NCBI GenBank assembly: GCA_965216135.1
Contig: CBDCFL010000021.1
Coordinates: 62,001 to 126,000 of the forward strand
Reading direction: 5' to 3'
DNA length: 64,000 nucleotides
Origin: CBDCFL01 sp965216135
GTDB taxonomy: Bacteria; Pseudomonadota; Alphaproteobacteria; Rhodobacterales; Rhodobacteraceae
Shown: positions 1-8,788 of the stretch, piece after piece
How positions within the stretch are numbered: the first letter of the stretch is position 1
Layout of the letters: each line of letters starts with the position of its first letter
Translations under genes and position numbers: made by a program
Notes under the pieces: generated by a model
Databases searched by the model: none
The model's input: the letters and a program-made list of their open reading frames with translations, nothing else
What the model was told of the DNA's origin: nothing

Positions 1-2
1 CG

Positions 3-335
3 GAAATCCAACTCCGACGCCGCGGTGTCGAAGCAAAGTTGATTGTCGGGGATCGTGCATCACCTCCCGATGCTGTGCTCCTGCGCACGCTGGACGCTGC
101 ACATCGTTGGACCAAATCCTTGTCCTCAGATGTGTCTCTCGCGGATATTGCTAGGGAAGCCGGCCATCACAATGTGCATATCCGAACCCGAGCTCAGCTC
201 GCGTTTTGGTCCCCAAAAATCCAACGCGCAATCTGCGACGGACAACAGCCCACCGACCTCACTTTGAAGCGCATCCTCACCCGTCCCGTTCCGCTGGACT
301 GGAAACATCAGGAGCGGCTTTACGGCTTCGAATGA
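3..335 (+). CDS. Site-specific serine recombinase, C-terminal end (partial)
   Basis: The frame is open from the first complete codon at base 3, so the gene begins outside the window. About 110 residues remain. A helix-turn-helix-like stretch (SLADIAREAG...) is followed by AFWSPKIQRAICDGQQP and the ending PVPLDWKHQERLYGFE, which resembles the tail of the large serine recombinases (resolvase family with zinc ribbon) common in Rhodobacterales. The catalytic Ser domain is not in view, so integrity cannot be judged. It points toward a tRNA-Ser 330 bases away, which fits an integrase of an element using that tRNA region. The family call is from memory of such tails. Confidence 0.65.
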   Translation, partial: EIQLRRRGVEAKLIVGDRASPPDAVLLRTLDAAHRWTKSLSSDVSLADIAREAGHHNVHIRTRAQLAFWSPKIQRAICDGQQPTDLTLKRILTRPVPLDWKHQERLYGFE

Positions 336-344
336 CGCGCGCGT

Positions 345-497
345 TTTTTCCTGCTCTTTCCCTGTTCTTTCCCTGCTCGGCCAACCAGGGAAACCCCCTC
401 TAAGACATTGATACGGATGGTGTTTCCAACGTAAATTCGCGCGTAAATCAGTGATTTTCAAAAAAATCTTCCCTGCTATTTCCCTGCAGCAGGGAAA
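345..497. repeat. Cluster of TTTCCCTG repeats and a 19-bp palindrome between recombinase and tRNA-Ser
   Basis: Bases 345-378 carry three CCTG-ending copies of TTTCCCTG-like units, an AGGGAAA follows at about 387, and bases 466-497 hold two more ending in the perfect palindrome TTTCCCTGCAGCAGGGAAA (479-497). No gene is seen in 336-665. The cluster may be recombinase binding or attachment sequence, or an operator. The function is inferred from position only. Confidence 0.45.
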
Positions 498-665
498 AAA
501 TCTGCCAAAAGCGTACCCTATGATGTTGGCAACAGAGACCCATCCCCCATATCGCGTCAAATGCGTCTCTGAGTGGCGTTTTAGTCAGCGCGATAGCCCC
601 GTAAGTCGCTGGCATTCGGGCGGGAATTACGCTGTATTTTCATTTAATATCAAATACTAGGCGAG

Positions 666-755
666 TGGCGGAGAGACAGGGATTCGAACCCTGGAGACGG
701 TTTCCCGCCTACACACTTTCCAGGCGTGCGCCTTCGACCACTCGGCCACCTCTCC
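666..755 (-). tRNA. tRNA-Ser (anticodon GGA)
   Basis: Read on the minus strand the sequence starts GGAGAGGTGGCCGAGTGG, has the anticodon loop CTGGAAA (anticodon GGA), a long variable arm as expected for tRNA-Ser, the T-arm GGTTCGAATCC, and ends in an encoded CCA (bases 666-668). The acceptor stem pairs fully with one G-U pair. A recombinase gene end lies on its 3' side, the usual place for an integrated element. Confidence 0.95.
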
Positions 756-891
756 GGTCCGGGCAGCTTATAGCGCTGACGCCCGCGCGTGCAAGCAGCG
801 GGCAACCCGATCGCCTTGAAACCAGTGTCGGACTCGCGCCGGCAATTTGTCGGCTAGCTGTCGGGCAAATATCCGAGAAATTACAGCGCGC

Positions 892-1548
892 TCAAATATA
901 AGTCCGCGCGGCTTCGCGGCCGGGGGCGTCCAGGTGTGGTGTGGCGTTGAACGTCACAAGCCTGCGCTGCCCGAATTCCACCTGATAGCGGTGCATCGAG
1001 GCATTATGGGTTTGCAATAACAGATGCGCGAAGGCGTCTGTGTCCAGGTCGAGGATGTGGCGCAGGGCCATGCCGATGATGCCGCCCGATGTGACCAGCA
1101 TCGTGCCGCCACGCTGCTCTGCAATCTCTAAAACGGCGGAAACGCGCTGCTCGTAATCGGCAAAATCTTCATCCGGGTTTTGGATCGTGCCGTCCTGCCA
1201 GGCTTGCATCGCTTGTGGAAGATGGGCCAGAAATTCCGCCCTTCCGTTGGGATATTCAACGCCGTGCCGGTCTTTCATTGCTGCCGCCAACGCGAAATAG
1301 TTGATCTCGTTCAGGCGCTGGTCATGGGTTACCGGAACGCCCAAGGCAGATTCAATTTTTTGCGCCGTCTGCCTTTGGCGTTTCATTTCGCCGGAAACGA
1401 TAGACGTAATATCATGAGATGACGCGGAAATGTATTCGCCGAGCCAGCCCGCCTGATCCAGCCCCAGCGCGCTAAGGTTGTCATAGCTGGCCTCATCGCG
1501 CGCACCCTGCTGCGCCTGGCCATGGCGGATGAGGGTTATCGTTGTCAT
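892..1548 (-). CDS. Histidine phosphatase family protein
   Basis: 218 residues of the phosphoglycerate-mutase-like fold. LIRHGQ at residues 6-11 carries the phospho-accepting His. The place where the family normally has a second His (SHGG) reads VTSGGIIG here, so the second catalytic His appears replaced by Ser. The substrate is unknown. The gene starts ten bases before the end of an IS630 element, and cysK lies beyond that element in the same direction, so the two were probably neighbours in one transcription unit before the insertion. The IS has removed whatever leader stood directly upstream. Confidence 0.8.
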   Translation of the reverse strand: MTTITLIRHGQAQQGARDEASYDNLSALGLDQAGWLGEYISASSHDITSIVSGEMKRQRQTAQKIESALGVPVTHDQRLNEINYFALAAAMKDRHGVEYPNGRAEFLAHLPQAMQAWQDGTIQNPDEDFADYEQRVSAVLEIAEQRGGTMLVTSGGIIGMALRHILDLDTDAFAHLLLQTHNASMHRYQVEFGQRRLVTFNATPHLDAPGREAARTYI

Positions 1549-1559
1549 ACGATCTTATA

Positions 1560-2715
1560 CCAACGGCCCTAGTCGTTGACCGTTTTTGCCCATTGTCTGG
1601 TAGTGATTGACGTGATTGCGGTTTTGTCGTTTGCAAAGAAGTTCCATGCTTCGCAACACCTGTCGACGATCTGCTCATAATTGTCGAAGACGGATATGGC
1701 GAGCTTGTTGGCACGCAGATAAGCCCACACATTTTCCATCGGGTTGAGTTCAGGGGAATAGGGCGGGAGTTTGAGCAGGGTGATGTTGTCGGGTACCTCC
1801 AGCTCTGCCGAACCGTGCCAGCCAGCGCCATCCAGAATGAGAAGGGCATGTGCGCCCGATGCGACGGTTTTAGCGATCTCGGCGAGATGCGCGCTCATGG
1901 CCTGTGTGTCGGCATGTGGCATGATCAGAGCGGCCGCTTCAGCCCGTTCCGGGCAGACGGTGCCGAAAATGTAGCTCCAGATATAGCGGGTGTCGCGCGG
2001 GGCACGGGGGCGTGTTCCACGCTCGGCCCAGATACGGGTGAGCGTGCCCTGCTGGCCAACCCGCGCTTCATCCTGAAACCATATCTCCAGGGGCTTGCTG
2101 CGGGCTGTTTCCGGCAAGGCTGCTTCTACCTCTGCGGCGAAGTTTTTTTAAAAGCCTCCTGTGCATCCGGGTCGGATTTCGGATGCTGCGGGCGCACCGA
2201 CAGACGCCGAAAGCCCAGGCTTGCCAATTGTTTGCCAACAGTTCGCTCATGCATGGTGACGCCGAAGCGCTCTTCGATCTTGCGTTTCAGATCAATGCGC
2301 CGCCAGCGCACAACCCCATCGGTTTCGGGGTCGGGACCCGCCCGAACCATTTCCGCCAACTCCTCCTTCTGTGCCGCGCTCAGCAGACAGGGTGGATCCG
2401 GCGGGCGACGGTTGAACAGGCCCGACACGCCCTCCGCATTGTAACGGTGGGCCCAATCCCGCAGCGTCTGCCGATCCATGCCGCAGTTTTCTGCCGCCGT
2501 CTTGCGGTCAACCCCATCCAGAACCAGGGCAATCGCCAACATCCGTCGCGCCGCTTTCCCATCCCGGCACCGCGCCGCTTCCTGGCGAAGCTCGCCTGCG
2601 GACTTGTCTTTGCGCGTAATCCTTACTGCCATCAAAGCCTCCCTTGCCTTGATGCCACTGAATCAGATCACGCCGCTCGTGGGAATCCCCTTGAGTCAAA
2701 TCTGGGGGCCGTTGG
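1560..2715 (-). mobile_element. IS630-family element, copy 1
   Basis: The ends read CCAACGGCCC on the left and GGGCCGTTGG on the right, perfect inverted repeats, and both are bordered by TA (1558-1559 and 2716-2717), the target duplication of IS630/Tc1-mariner elements. It lies between cysK and the histidine phosphatase gene. Related elements with similar tips are at 55,968-57,125 and 61,526-62,686. Confidence 0.9.
1569..2635 (-). CDS. IS630-family transposase in two frames joined by a -1 shift
   Basis: The first frame (2126-2635) carries the N-terminal helix-turn-helix part; the second (to 1569) carries the DDE nuclease with QDEARVGQQG, LDGAGWHG and YSPELNPMENVW. They meet at a run of seven A on the coding strand preceded by TTT. 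The two related elements in this window have eight A there and one open frame. A -1 slip on A AAA AAA would restore the protein, so the split is either programmed frameshifting or a one-base loss. Confidence 0.8.
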
Positions 2716-2754
2716 TATTAGCCTGACGCGGGCAGGCAGATTTTCTGGCCCGCA

Positions 2755-3786
2755 TCAATCCTGATACACCTCTGGCAGCAAGACCGGATCGCGGTCCAGC
2801 CAATCTGGCGTGGGCAGGCCTTTTTCTTTCAAGAACACCGGGTTAAAGAGTTTTGACTGATAGCGATTACCGTAATCTGCCAGAATGGTAACAATCGTAT
2901 GGCCGGGGCCCGTCTGGCTGGCCATGCGGATCGCACCGGCAATATTTATGCCCGTTGACCCGCCGACGCAGAGGCCTTCGTCCTGCAACAGATCGAACAC
3001 GATCGGCAGCGCTTCTTCATCGGTGATCTGATAGGCGTGATCGGGGGCGAAGCCGCGCAGATTTGTGGTCTCCCGGCCCTGCCCGATGCCTTCGGTGATC
3101 GAGTCCCCCTCAGATTTAAGCTCGCCCGAGGTGTAAAACGAATAGATCGCCGAACCCATCGGATCGGCCACGGCAATTTTGACGCCTTTGGGCTGCAGCG
3201 CCATGCCGACGCCCGCCAGCGTGCCCCCGGTGCCGACCGAGCAGACAAAGCCGTCCACCTTGCCGCCGGTTTGTTCCCATATCTCCGGCCCGGTTCCCTC
3301 AAAATGGGCCCGCCGGTTGGCGATATTGTCAAACTGATTGGCCCAGACGGCGCCTTTGGGTTCGCTCTCGTCCAGCTTGAGCGCAAGGCGCTCGGAATAG
3401 CGAATGTAATTGTTCGGATTTTTGTATGGCACGGCAGGCACCTGGACCAATTCTGCGCCAGCCAGCCGGATCATGTCCTTTTTTTCCTGGCTTTGGGTTT
3501 CGGGGATGACGATGACGGTTTTGTAGCCAAGCGAATCCCCGACCAGCGCCAGACCAATGCCGGTATTTCCGGCGGTGCCCTCGACGATTGTGCCGCCGCG
3601 GCGCAATGCACCGGATTTGACCGCATCGCGAATAATAAACAGCGCCGCGCGGTCCTTGACAGATTGACCGGGGTTCATGAATTCGGCCTTGCCGAGAATA
3701 TCGCAGCCGGTTTGCTCGCTGGCCGACTTGAGGCGGATCAGCGGGGTGTTTCCGATCGTTTCGGCAAGGTTCGTGCGAAATTGCAT
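2755..3786 (-). CDS. cysK: Cysteine synthase A
   Basis: 343 residues. It makes L-cysteine from O-acetylserine and sulfide with pyridoxal phosphate. The PLP lysine is K44 in NPGQSVKDRAA, the substrate loop is EGTAGNTGIG, and the phosphate-binding glycines are in VGTGGTLAG. This is the long form typical of Rhodobacterales (about 340 residues against about 310-320 in enterics). It follows trgA on the same strand; in Rhodobacter sphaeroides trgA, trgB and cysK form a tellurite-resistance locus. No trgB is seen here. An IS630 element begins 38 bases beyond the stop. Confidence 0.93.
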   Translation of the reverse strand: MQFRTNLAETIGNTPLIRLKSASEQTGCDILGKAEFMNPGQSVKDRAALFIIRDAVKSGALRRGGTIVEGTAGNTGIGLALVGDSLGYKTVIVIPETQSQEKKDMIRLAGAELVQVPAVPYKNPNNYIRYSERLALKLDESEPKGAVWANQFDNIANRRAHFEGTGPEIWEQTGGKVDGFVCSVGTGGTLAGVGMALQPKGVKIAVADPMGSAIYSFYTSGELKSEGDSITEGIGQGRETTNLRGFAPDHAYQITDEEALPIVFDLLQDEGLCVGGSTGINIAGAIRMASQTGPGHTIVTILADYGNRYQSKLFNPVFLKEKGLPTPDWLDRDPVLLPEVYQD

Positions 3787-3932
3787 GTCTGTCCCCTGTA
3801 GGTACCGCCGCCGTTAACCGGTTCAGGTTTAGGGTGCGCTTGGGGCGAACTCAAGCGTCGTTTACTGGCACGCTATCACCTATGGATCGGCGGCCGCGCC
3901 CGCATTTGCCGAGCCGGAAATCAGGTCGAGCT

Positions 3933-4373
3933 TTAGGTCCAGCGTCTGGATGCCCATTCAGCGATCCAACCGCCGAATACCCCACCAAAAAACAGCGAGC
4001 CGAGTATTTCCGGCGTGGCGATTAGCCGGAAATGCGCGACCGAGATTCCGAAAAATGCCTGCACAGCCTCCATCGGGCCGCGATACCGCCGGTCGATGGA
4101 GTTTTGCAGCATGTCATAGCCTGCGAATATGACCACCGACCAAAAGGCGATGAACGCCACCGCCGTCAGCCCGTATCCCATACTGGCGCGATACCCGTCG
4201 CCCGCGCGTCTGCCCACGACGTTCCAGCCCATCAACAGGCCGATTGCGGCGACCGGCTCGTTCAGCCAGGTCGTCGGCATGCCCTCCGGCAAAAGCGGAA
4301 CGACCATTTCCGCGACGAAATATCCCAGCACGGCAAATAGTATCGCAGAAATTGCTCTGGCGGCGGTGGGCAT
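3933..4373 (-). CDS. trgA: TrgA family membrane protein (tellurite resistance)
   Basis: 146 residues with four predicted membrane segments (about residues 5-28, 40-52, 68-88 and 120-140) and a C-terminal EWASRRW, the general pattern of Rhodobacter TrgA. The family is tied genetically to tellurite resistance together with cysK, but its mechanism is not known. It starts only four bases after the cfa-like gene stops, so the two are probably cotranscribed; cysK follows after 146 bases. Confidence 0.8.
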   Translation of the reverse strand: MPTAARAISAILFAVLGYFVAEMVVPLLPEGMPTTWLNEPVAAIGLLMGWNVVGRRAGDGYRASMGYGLTAVAFIAFWSVVIFAGYDMLQNSIDRRYRGPMEAVQAFFGISVAHFRLIATPEILGSLFFGGVFGGWIAEWASRRWT

Positions 4374-4377
4374 GGCG

Positions 4378-5628
4378 TCAGGCCTGTTTTGTTATTGTGA
4401 TCTGCGTCACATCAGAGTTTCCACTTTGAAAAGATGCAGCACAAGAGGTCAGATAAAAATTCCACATTCTGCGAAACCGCTCATCGAAACCGAACGCGGC
4501 GATTTGTGCCCATTTCTGGTTAAATAGATCGTGCCATCGTCTTAATGTCTGCGAGTAACTCTCTCCAAATTCAACAGAATTTCGGATTTCAAGTCCAGCT
4601 GTTCTGACTTGGTCACGCAATGCAGTCGGGCTGGGCAGCATTCCGCCGGGAAATATATATTTCTGAATGAAATCAACCGTCCGGCGATAAATCGCAAAGC
4701 GTTCTTCGCTCAACGTGATGATTTGCAGCGTCGCGGCCTTGCCGGGCTTCAGGCAGTCGCGCAGTTTGGCAAAATATGTCGGCCAGTATTTTTCACCGAC
4801 CGCCTCGAACATTTCGATCGAAGCGATGCCGTCATAGAGGCCGGTTTCGTCGCGGTAATCCTGCAGCTTGATCTCAACGCGATCTGACAATCCGGCATTC
4901 TCGATCCGGGACACGGCAAAATCGTGCTGCTCTTTGGAAATGGTCAGCCCGGTCACCTTCAGGCCGCGTTTGCCAGCGGCATATTCCGCAAATCCGCCCC
5001 ATCCGCATCCGATCTCAAGAACATGGTCGCCGGGTTGCGCGCCCATCTGGTTGATCAGGTCTTCGTATTTGCGGATTTGCGCGGCTTCCAGGCTTTCCTG
5101 GCCGGTTTCAAACTTGGCTGAGGAATAGGTCATCGTGTCATCAAGCCAGAGCGCGTAGAAATCGTTGCCCAGGTCATAGTGGTGGGAAATGTTCTTTTTC
5201 GCCTGGGCCCTGGTGTTGGAGCGCAGCCAGTACCGCAGCCTTTCGTAACCGCGCACCAGCCCGGCGCCGGGAAACTGCACATAAAAGGTGCCGATCTGCG
5301 AATAGAGAACATCCATCAGCGCCTGAAGGTCCGATGTGGTCCAGTCGCCGTCGAGATAGCCTTCGGAAAACCCCAGAACACCTTGGCGCACGATGCGGGC
5401 AAATAAATCCGGGTTGTGGATGGTCAGATCGGCAACCGGGCCAGGGTTATCGCCGCGGATCGTTACCGATTGCCCGTCGGGCAAAACCATCCGCAAGGTG
5501 CCCCTGTCCAGGCCGGACAGCAGTTGCAGGCTTCGATCCAAATAGCGCGGCGTGGCGCTGTTCCTGTTCGGACCGCCGATAATCTCGCCCATGCGCCTCC
5601 TCCACCGGTTGGCCCGGTCCGTTCCCAC
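4378..5628 (-). CDS. Cyclopropane-fatty-acyl-phospholipid synthase family methyltransferase
   Basis: 416 residues from the first ATG; an internal ATG (5592, MGEIIGG) is an alternative start. The SAM-binding motif VLEIGCGWGGFAEYAAG lies near residue 200, preceded by HHYDLGNDFYALWLD and TYSSAKF, and followed by SIEMFEAVGEKYW, all hallmarks of the CFA synthase class that methylates unsaturated acyl chains of membrane lipids using S-adenosylmethionine. It lies directly upstream of trgA. Paralogues are common in this order, so the exact lipid substrate is not certain. Confidence 0.88.
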   Translation of the reverse strand: MGTDRANRWRRRMGEIIGGPNRNSATPRYLDRSLQLLSGLDRGTLRMVLPDGQSVTIRGDNPGPVADLTIHNPDLFARIVRQGVLGFSEGYLDGDWTTSDLQALMDVLYSQIGTFYVQFPGAGLVRGYERLRYWLRSNTRAQAKKNISHHYDLGNDFYALWLDDTMTYSSAKFETGQESLEAAQIRKYEDLINQMGAQPGDHVLEIGCGWGGFAEYAAGKRGLKVTGLTISKEQHDFAVSRIENAGLSDRVEIKLQDYRDETGLYDGIASIEMFEAVGEKYWPTYFAKLRDCLKPGKAATLQIITLSEERFAIYRRTVDFIQKYIFPGGMLPSPTALRDQVRTAGLEIRNSVEFGESYSQTLRRWHDLFNQKWAQIAAFGFDERFRRMWNFYLTSCAASFQSGNSDVTQITITKQA

Positions 5629-5733
5629 TTTTCCCTGAGACGGGAGATTAGATAATTTCGGCGTTACGGCAAGTCTGCGATTGGATTTTGTTTGATCCGG
5701 TGAGCGGAACGCACAAAATGGCCATACCGGCGA

Positions 5734-6726
5734 TCAGGCCCGCACATCCACCACCACACGGCCCTTGATCTGGCCCTTCAGGATATCCGTCCCCAGCCCC
5801 GGTAGATCGGTCAGCGTGGCTGGCTGGACCATCGCGTCCAGTTTCGCCAGAGGCAGATCCCGTGCGACCCGGTTCCAGGCGCGCATCCGGTTGTCCAATG
5901 GCTGCATCACGCTTTCGATGCCCAAGAGGTTAACGCCGCGCAGGATGAACGGAATGACCGATGCCGGAAGCGATGCACTGCCGGCCAGACCAATCGCCGC
6001 CACAGAGGCACCATATTGCATCTGCCCCAGCACACGCGCCAGCATCGCGCCGCCGACAGCGTCCACGCATCCCGCCCAGGTTTCCGCCTCCAGCGGGCGT
6101 TTGGTGGTTTCGTTCAGGTCTTCGCGCGCCACGATCTGACTGGCGCCGAGTTGCTTGAGGTAATCCGCGGTTTCCGGCCGCCCGGTGACGGCGGCCACTT
6201 CGTAGCCCAGATTGGCCAGAATTGCCGTTGCCACCGATCCCACACCGCCCGAAGCGCCGGTGACCAGCACCGGACCCTGCGCGCGCGCCAATCCGTGATC
6301 TTCCAGGGCCATGACCGCCAGCATCGCGGTCAGCCCAGCTGTGCCGACCGCCATCGCCTGTTGCGCCGACAGCCCGTCCGGCAAAGGCACCAGCCATTCG
6401 GCGCTGACGCGCGCCTTTTCCGCATAGCCGCCCCAGCGAACCTCGCCCACGCGCCAGCCGGTCAGAACAACCTTGTCGCCGGCTTTGTATCTTGGGTCGT
6501 CCGAGGCTTCGACGCTGCCCGCAAAGTCGACGCCGGGCACATGCGGGTAGCTACGCACGAGCCCGCCGCCGGAGCCGAGACACAAACCATCCTTGTAGTT
6601 GAGCGTCGAATATTCAACCTCGACCGTCACATCGCCGTCCGGCAGCTGGCTTTCGTCAACCTCCCTGACTGCGGCACCGGTTTTGCCGTCTTCGTCCTTG
6701 TCAACCACTAAGGCTCTGAACGTCAT
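5734..6726 (-). CDS. acuI: AcuI-like acrylyl-CoA reductase (MDR family, NADPH-dependent)
   Basis: 330 residues from MTFRALVV; an upstream in-frame start at 6783 would overlap the neighbour by 34 bases and add a tail not seen in the family. The medium-chain dehydrogenase fold shows YSTLNYKDGLCL, VPGVDFAGSV and the nucleotide loop VTGASGGVGSVA, with no zinc ligands, as in the YhdH/AcuI group. AcuI reduces acryloyl-CoA to propionyl-CoA, part of DMSP and 3-hydroxypropionate breakdown in marine Rhodobacterales. No dddL or dmdA is near, so the substrate is inferred from the family. It lies close behind the DUF1326 gene. Confidence 0.78.
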   Translation of the reverse strand: MTFRALVVDKDEDGKTGAAVREVDESQLPDGDVTVEVEYSTLNYKDGLCLGSGGGLVRSYPHVPGVDFAGSVEASDDPRYKAGDKVVLTGWRVGEVRWGGYAEKARVSAEWLVPLPDGLSAQQAMAVGTAGLTAMLAVMALEDHGLARAQGPVLVTGASGGVGSVATAILANLGYEVAAVTGRPETADYLKQLGASQIVAREDLNETTKRPLEAETWAGCVDAVGGAMLARVLGQMQYGASVAAIGLAGSASLPASVIPFILRGVNLLGIESVMQPLDNRMRAWNRVARDLPLAKLDAMVQPATLTDLPGLGTDILKGQIKGRVVVDVRA

Positions 6727-6749
6727 TGTGATTTTTCCATGCTTGGCGG

Positions 6750-7457
6750 CTATCGACCCGGCCCCGACCAGTCGATTGCGCATATCTCGCCGGACTTACC
6801 ATCGAAATCCCAGACCCGGCCATAGTCTCGAAGGCGGCTTTTCAGACCCTTGGCCACTATTATATCAGGGCCCATCCAGTAATGAGTATTTTGAATTGAA
6901 ACCGGTTCGTCCGGAATTTTGCCGTGGATCATTTCGATCTCGCCGTTGATTTTGCGGCCGATCCGTAGGCTGCGACGTGTTCCGTCACGGATAATTTCAA
7001 CCTTCTCGCGCTCATGGCCGATGATTGTGCTGACCAGTTTAGTGAACAGCCCGGTGGTGCCCCCGGCCGCCCCGCTGAAAACTTTCAGCAACCCGTCATA
7101 GGCCCGCTGGCTGGCACGCTCGTCGATATAGGCAGCGACGCGCCAGTCACCGTGGGCCATCTTGCTGGGGATTTCGACCAGTAGTCCGATGTTCAGACCG
7201 GTGAGGTCTTCGCCCTCAAAATGACCTTCGTCGATCGCCACCGCCATCCAGGCATGACAATATCCCTCGGTCGGTTTGTGCCTGCCCAGAGAGATAACGC
7301 AGGGGCAAAAAACCTCGCACGAGCAATTGAGAAACAGCTCGCCCTTGATCGCCCAATCGGTGGGGTGCTGGCGGCGCCGCGCGGGATTGAATATTTGCTG
7401 CACGATGCGGTCGCGGACGCGAATGCGATCCGAGGGTCCGTGATCAATGTCGCTCAT
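6750..7457 (-). CDS. DUF1326 domain-containing protein
   Basis: 235 residues. The N-terminal part carries a dense cysteine cluster (LNCSCEVFCPCVIS, about residues 43-56) typical of DUF1326, followed by a beta-rich domain. The function is unknown; the cysteines suggest metal or redox chemistry. It starts nine bases after the stop of the DUF2182 membrane protein, and these two families are repeatedly found side by side, which suggests one functional unit in or at the membrane. Confidence 0.82.
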   Translation of the reverse strand: MSDIDHGPSDRIRVRDRIVQQIFNPARRRQHPTDWAIKGELFLNCSCEVFCPCVISLGRHKPTEGYCHAWMAVAIDEGHFEGEDLTGLNIGLLVEIPSKMAHGDWRVAAYIDERASQRAYDGLLKVFSGAAGGTTGLFTKLVSTIIGHEREKVEIIRDGTRRSLRIGRKINGEIEMIHGKIPDEPVSIQNTHYWMGPDIIVAKGLKSRLRDYGRVWDFDGKSGEICAIDWSGPGR

Positions 7458-7466
7458 CTTGTCTCC

Positions 7467-8267
7467 TTAAACCGCTTGCGCCGCGCCATAGGGCCAGCCC
7501 GAAAGTCCGACAAATAGTGCTGCCAGGATGAGTATGACGCCGGCCGGCTTTCGGATCGGTTGTCCAAGCTCGGGCAGCTTTTCGGCTACCATGAAGGCGG
7601 TTGCGACCCCCATGAATATCAGGCTGGCCATGCCGCCGACAAAGGCCAACGCCATGATCGCCCAACAACATCCCACGCAGGTTGCGCCGATCTCGGTGCC
7701 CATGATCACACCACCGGAAAATCCGGGCCGGAACCGGCCGGTGAAATAGTGCATCGGCGACAGGCAGGCAGCCTGACAGATTTCCTTGCCGCGCGTAAAC
7801 TGCCAGCCGCCTGCCAGCGCCAGCAGCAGCGCGGTCAGCCAGGGGCTGGCTGCGATGCCGCGCACATCCAGCAACCCGGCGCTGATCGCGGACCATTGGG
7901 TCAGTGCAAACAGGGCCGCGCCGGTCGACCAGATGGCTGCATAGCCCACAACAAGGCCCACCCACCCGGCACCATCGGCGCGCACGCCGCACGGCAGGTT
8001 CTGATAGGTCGCAAGCATCGGCACCAGCGTCGGCAGCATCATCGCCAGCATCATGATCGCCCACATCGCGCTAACGGCAGGCAGACCGGCATAGGGCAAA
8101 AGCAACACCTGATCGGGGCCGCACAGCCAGCCGACCTGGCCGCTGGCCATGAGATAAAGGGCCCACCAACACGCCAGGATTGCCGCGAAAAACGTGAGCC
8201 AAAGTGGTGCGAAAGGCGATGTGAACGCAAGGCTGCGACTAAGCACTATTCCCCCAACCAATTGCAA
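7467..8267 (-). CDS. DUF2182 multi-pass membrane protein
   Basis: 266 residues with about seven hydrophobic segments. The family is described as a predicted metal-binding integral membrane protein; here a CVGCCW motif lies inside a membrane segment (about residue 193) and a cluster of Met residues in the segment MWAIMMLAMMLP. It is the first gene of the leftward block that continues with DUF1326. The promoter should lie in 8268-8589. Confidence 0.8.
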   Translation of the reverse strand: MQLVGGIVLSRSLAFTSPFAPLWLTFFAAILACWWALYLMASGQVGWLCGPDQVLLLPYAGLPAVSAMWAIMMLAMMLPTLVPMLATYQNLPCGVRADGAGWVGLVVGYAAIWSTGAALFALTQWSAISAGLLDVRGIAASPWLTALLLALAGGWQFTRGKEICQAACLSPMHYFTGRFRPGFSGGVIMGTEIGATCVGCCWAIMALAFVGGMASLIFMGVATAFMVAEKLPELGQPIRKPAGVILILAALFVGLSGWPYGAAQAV

Positions 8268-8388
8268 AATTCACCGCCTGTTTGCGGGCCTCGGAAATGA
8301 TTGTCAAACGATGATCAGTTGGCGGCAAGGACGCCAATTTTGACTGAGTCGCGGACCCGATCCCGGTGCCGCGAATTTACCCGCATTC

Positions 8389-8440
8389 GTTCACAGCCGG
8401 TTCACAACAGGTCGCATCGGTTAACATTCAGTTCACAAAC
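8389..8440. promoter_or_regulatory. Three direct GTTCACA repeats in a divergent intergenic region
   Basis: GTTCACA occurs at 8389, 8400 and 8431. The first two are 11 bases apart (one helical turn) and the third follows GGTTAAC 31 bases on. The stretch 8268-8589 holds no gene and separates the DUF2182 gene from the small rightward gene at 8590. The arrangement looks like a regulator binding site; which regulator is unknown. Confidence 0.4.
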
Positions 8441-8589
8441 GGTAAATTGTCCACGAGATCACCCCATTTGGACCCCACAATTTGCCACGAAGCCGTGTTC
8501 TGGTCTTCACTGTAGAGATCATCATTCTGATGTCTTGCTAAAGGGCGGTCGCGTCCAAAGCGCCGTCCTTGATAAGGAAGGGTGCTGTT

Positions 8590-8736
8590 ATGGCTTACGA
8601 GGACCCCCGCGCTGCTAAGCGGGACGAAGACGAAGACAAAAGAACTGCCCGCAAGAACGACGACGATAAACGCAATGACGACTGGGATAACCAGGACGAC
8701 GGCGATTTTCGCTATACCGATTGGGCCTCAATCTGA
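8590..8736 (+). CDS. 48-residue highly charged protein
   Basis: ATG at 8590 is preceded by AAGGAAGG at 8575-8582, a good ribosome site. The product is rich in Asp, Glu, Lys and Arg (for example RDEDEDKRTARKNDDDKR) and ends in aromatic residues (DFRYTDWASI). A strong intrinsic terminator overlaps the stop codon. The start, ribosome site and terminator together make a real short gene likely. I do not recognise a family; the composition suggests a disordered, nucleic-acid or ion-binding peptide. Confidence 0.65.
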   Translation: MAYEDPRAAKRDEDEDKRTARKNDDDKRNDDWDNQDDGDFRYTDWASI

Positions 8737-8752
8737 GGCCCTTCGCTTTTTG
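8723..8752 (+). terminator. Rho-independent terminator
   Basis: GGGCCTCA (8723-8730), a three-base loop ATC, then TGAGGCCC (8734-8741) and a T-rich tail TTCGCTTTTT. The hairpin includes the TGA stop of the 48-residue gene. Confidence 0.85.
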
Positions 8753-8788
8753 ACTGGAAGAGGACGCTGCCCGCGATAGGATCGTCGC

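Noticed and set aside
345..497. CRISPR array
   Set aside because: The TTTCCCTG units are short, unevenly spaced and have no spacers; no cas genes are present.
2126..2635. Two separate genes in IS630 copy 1
   Set aside because: The frames join into one known transposase by a one-base slip.
3037..3801. 254-codon open frame opposite cysK
   Set aside because: cysK has full catalytic motifs on the other strand.
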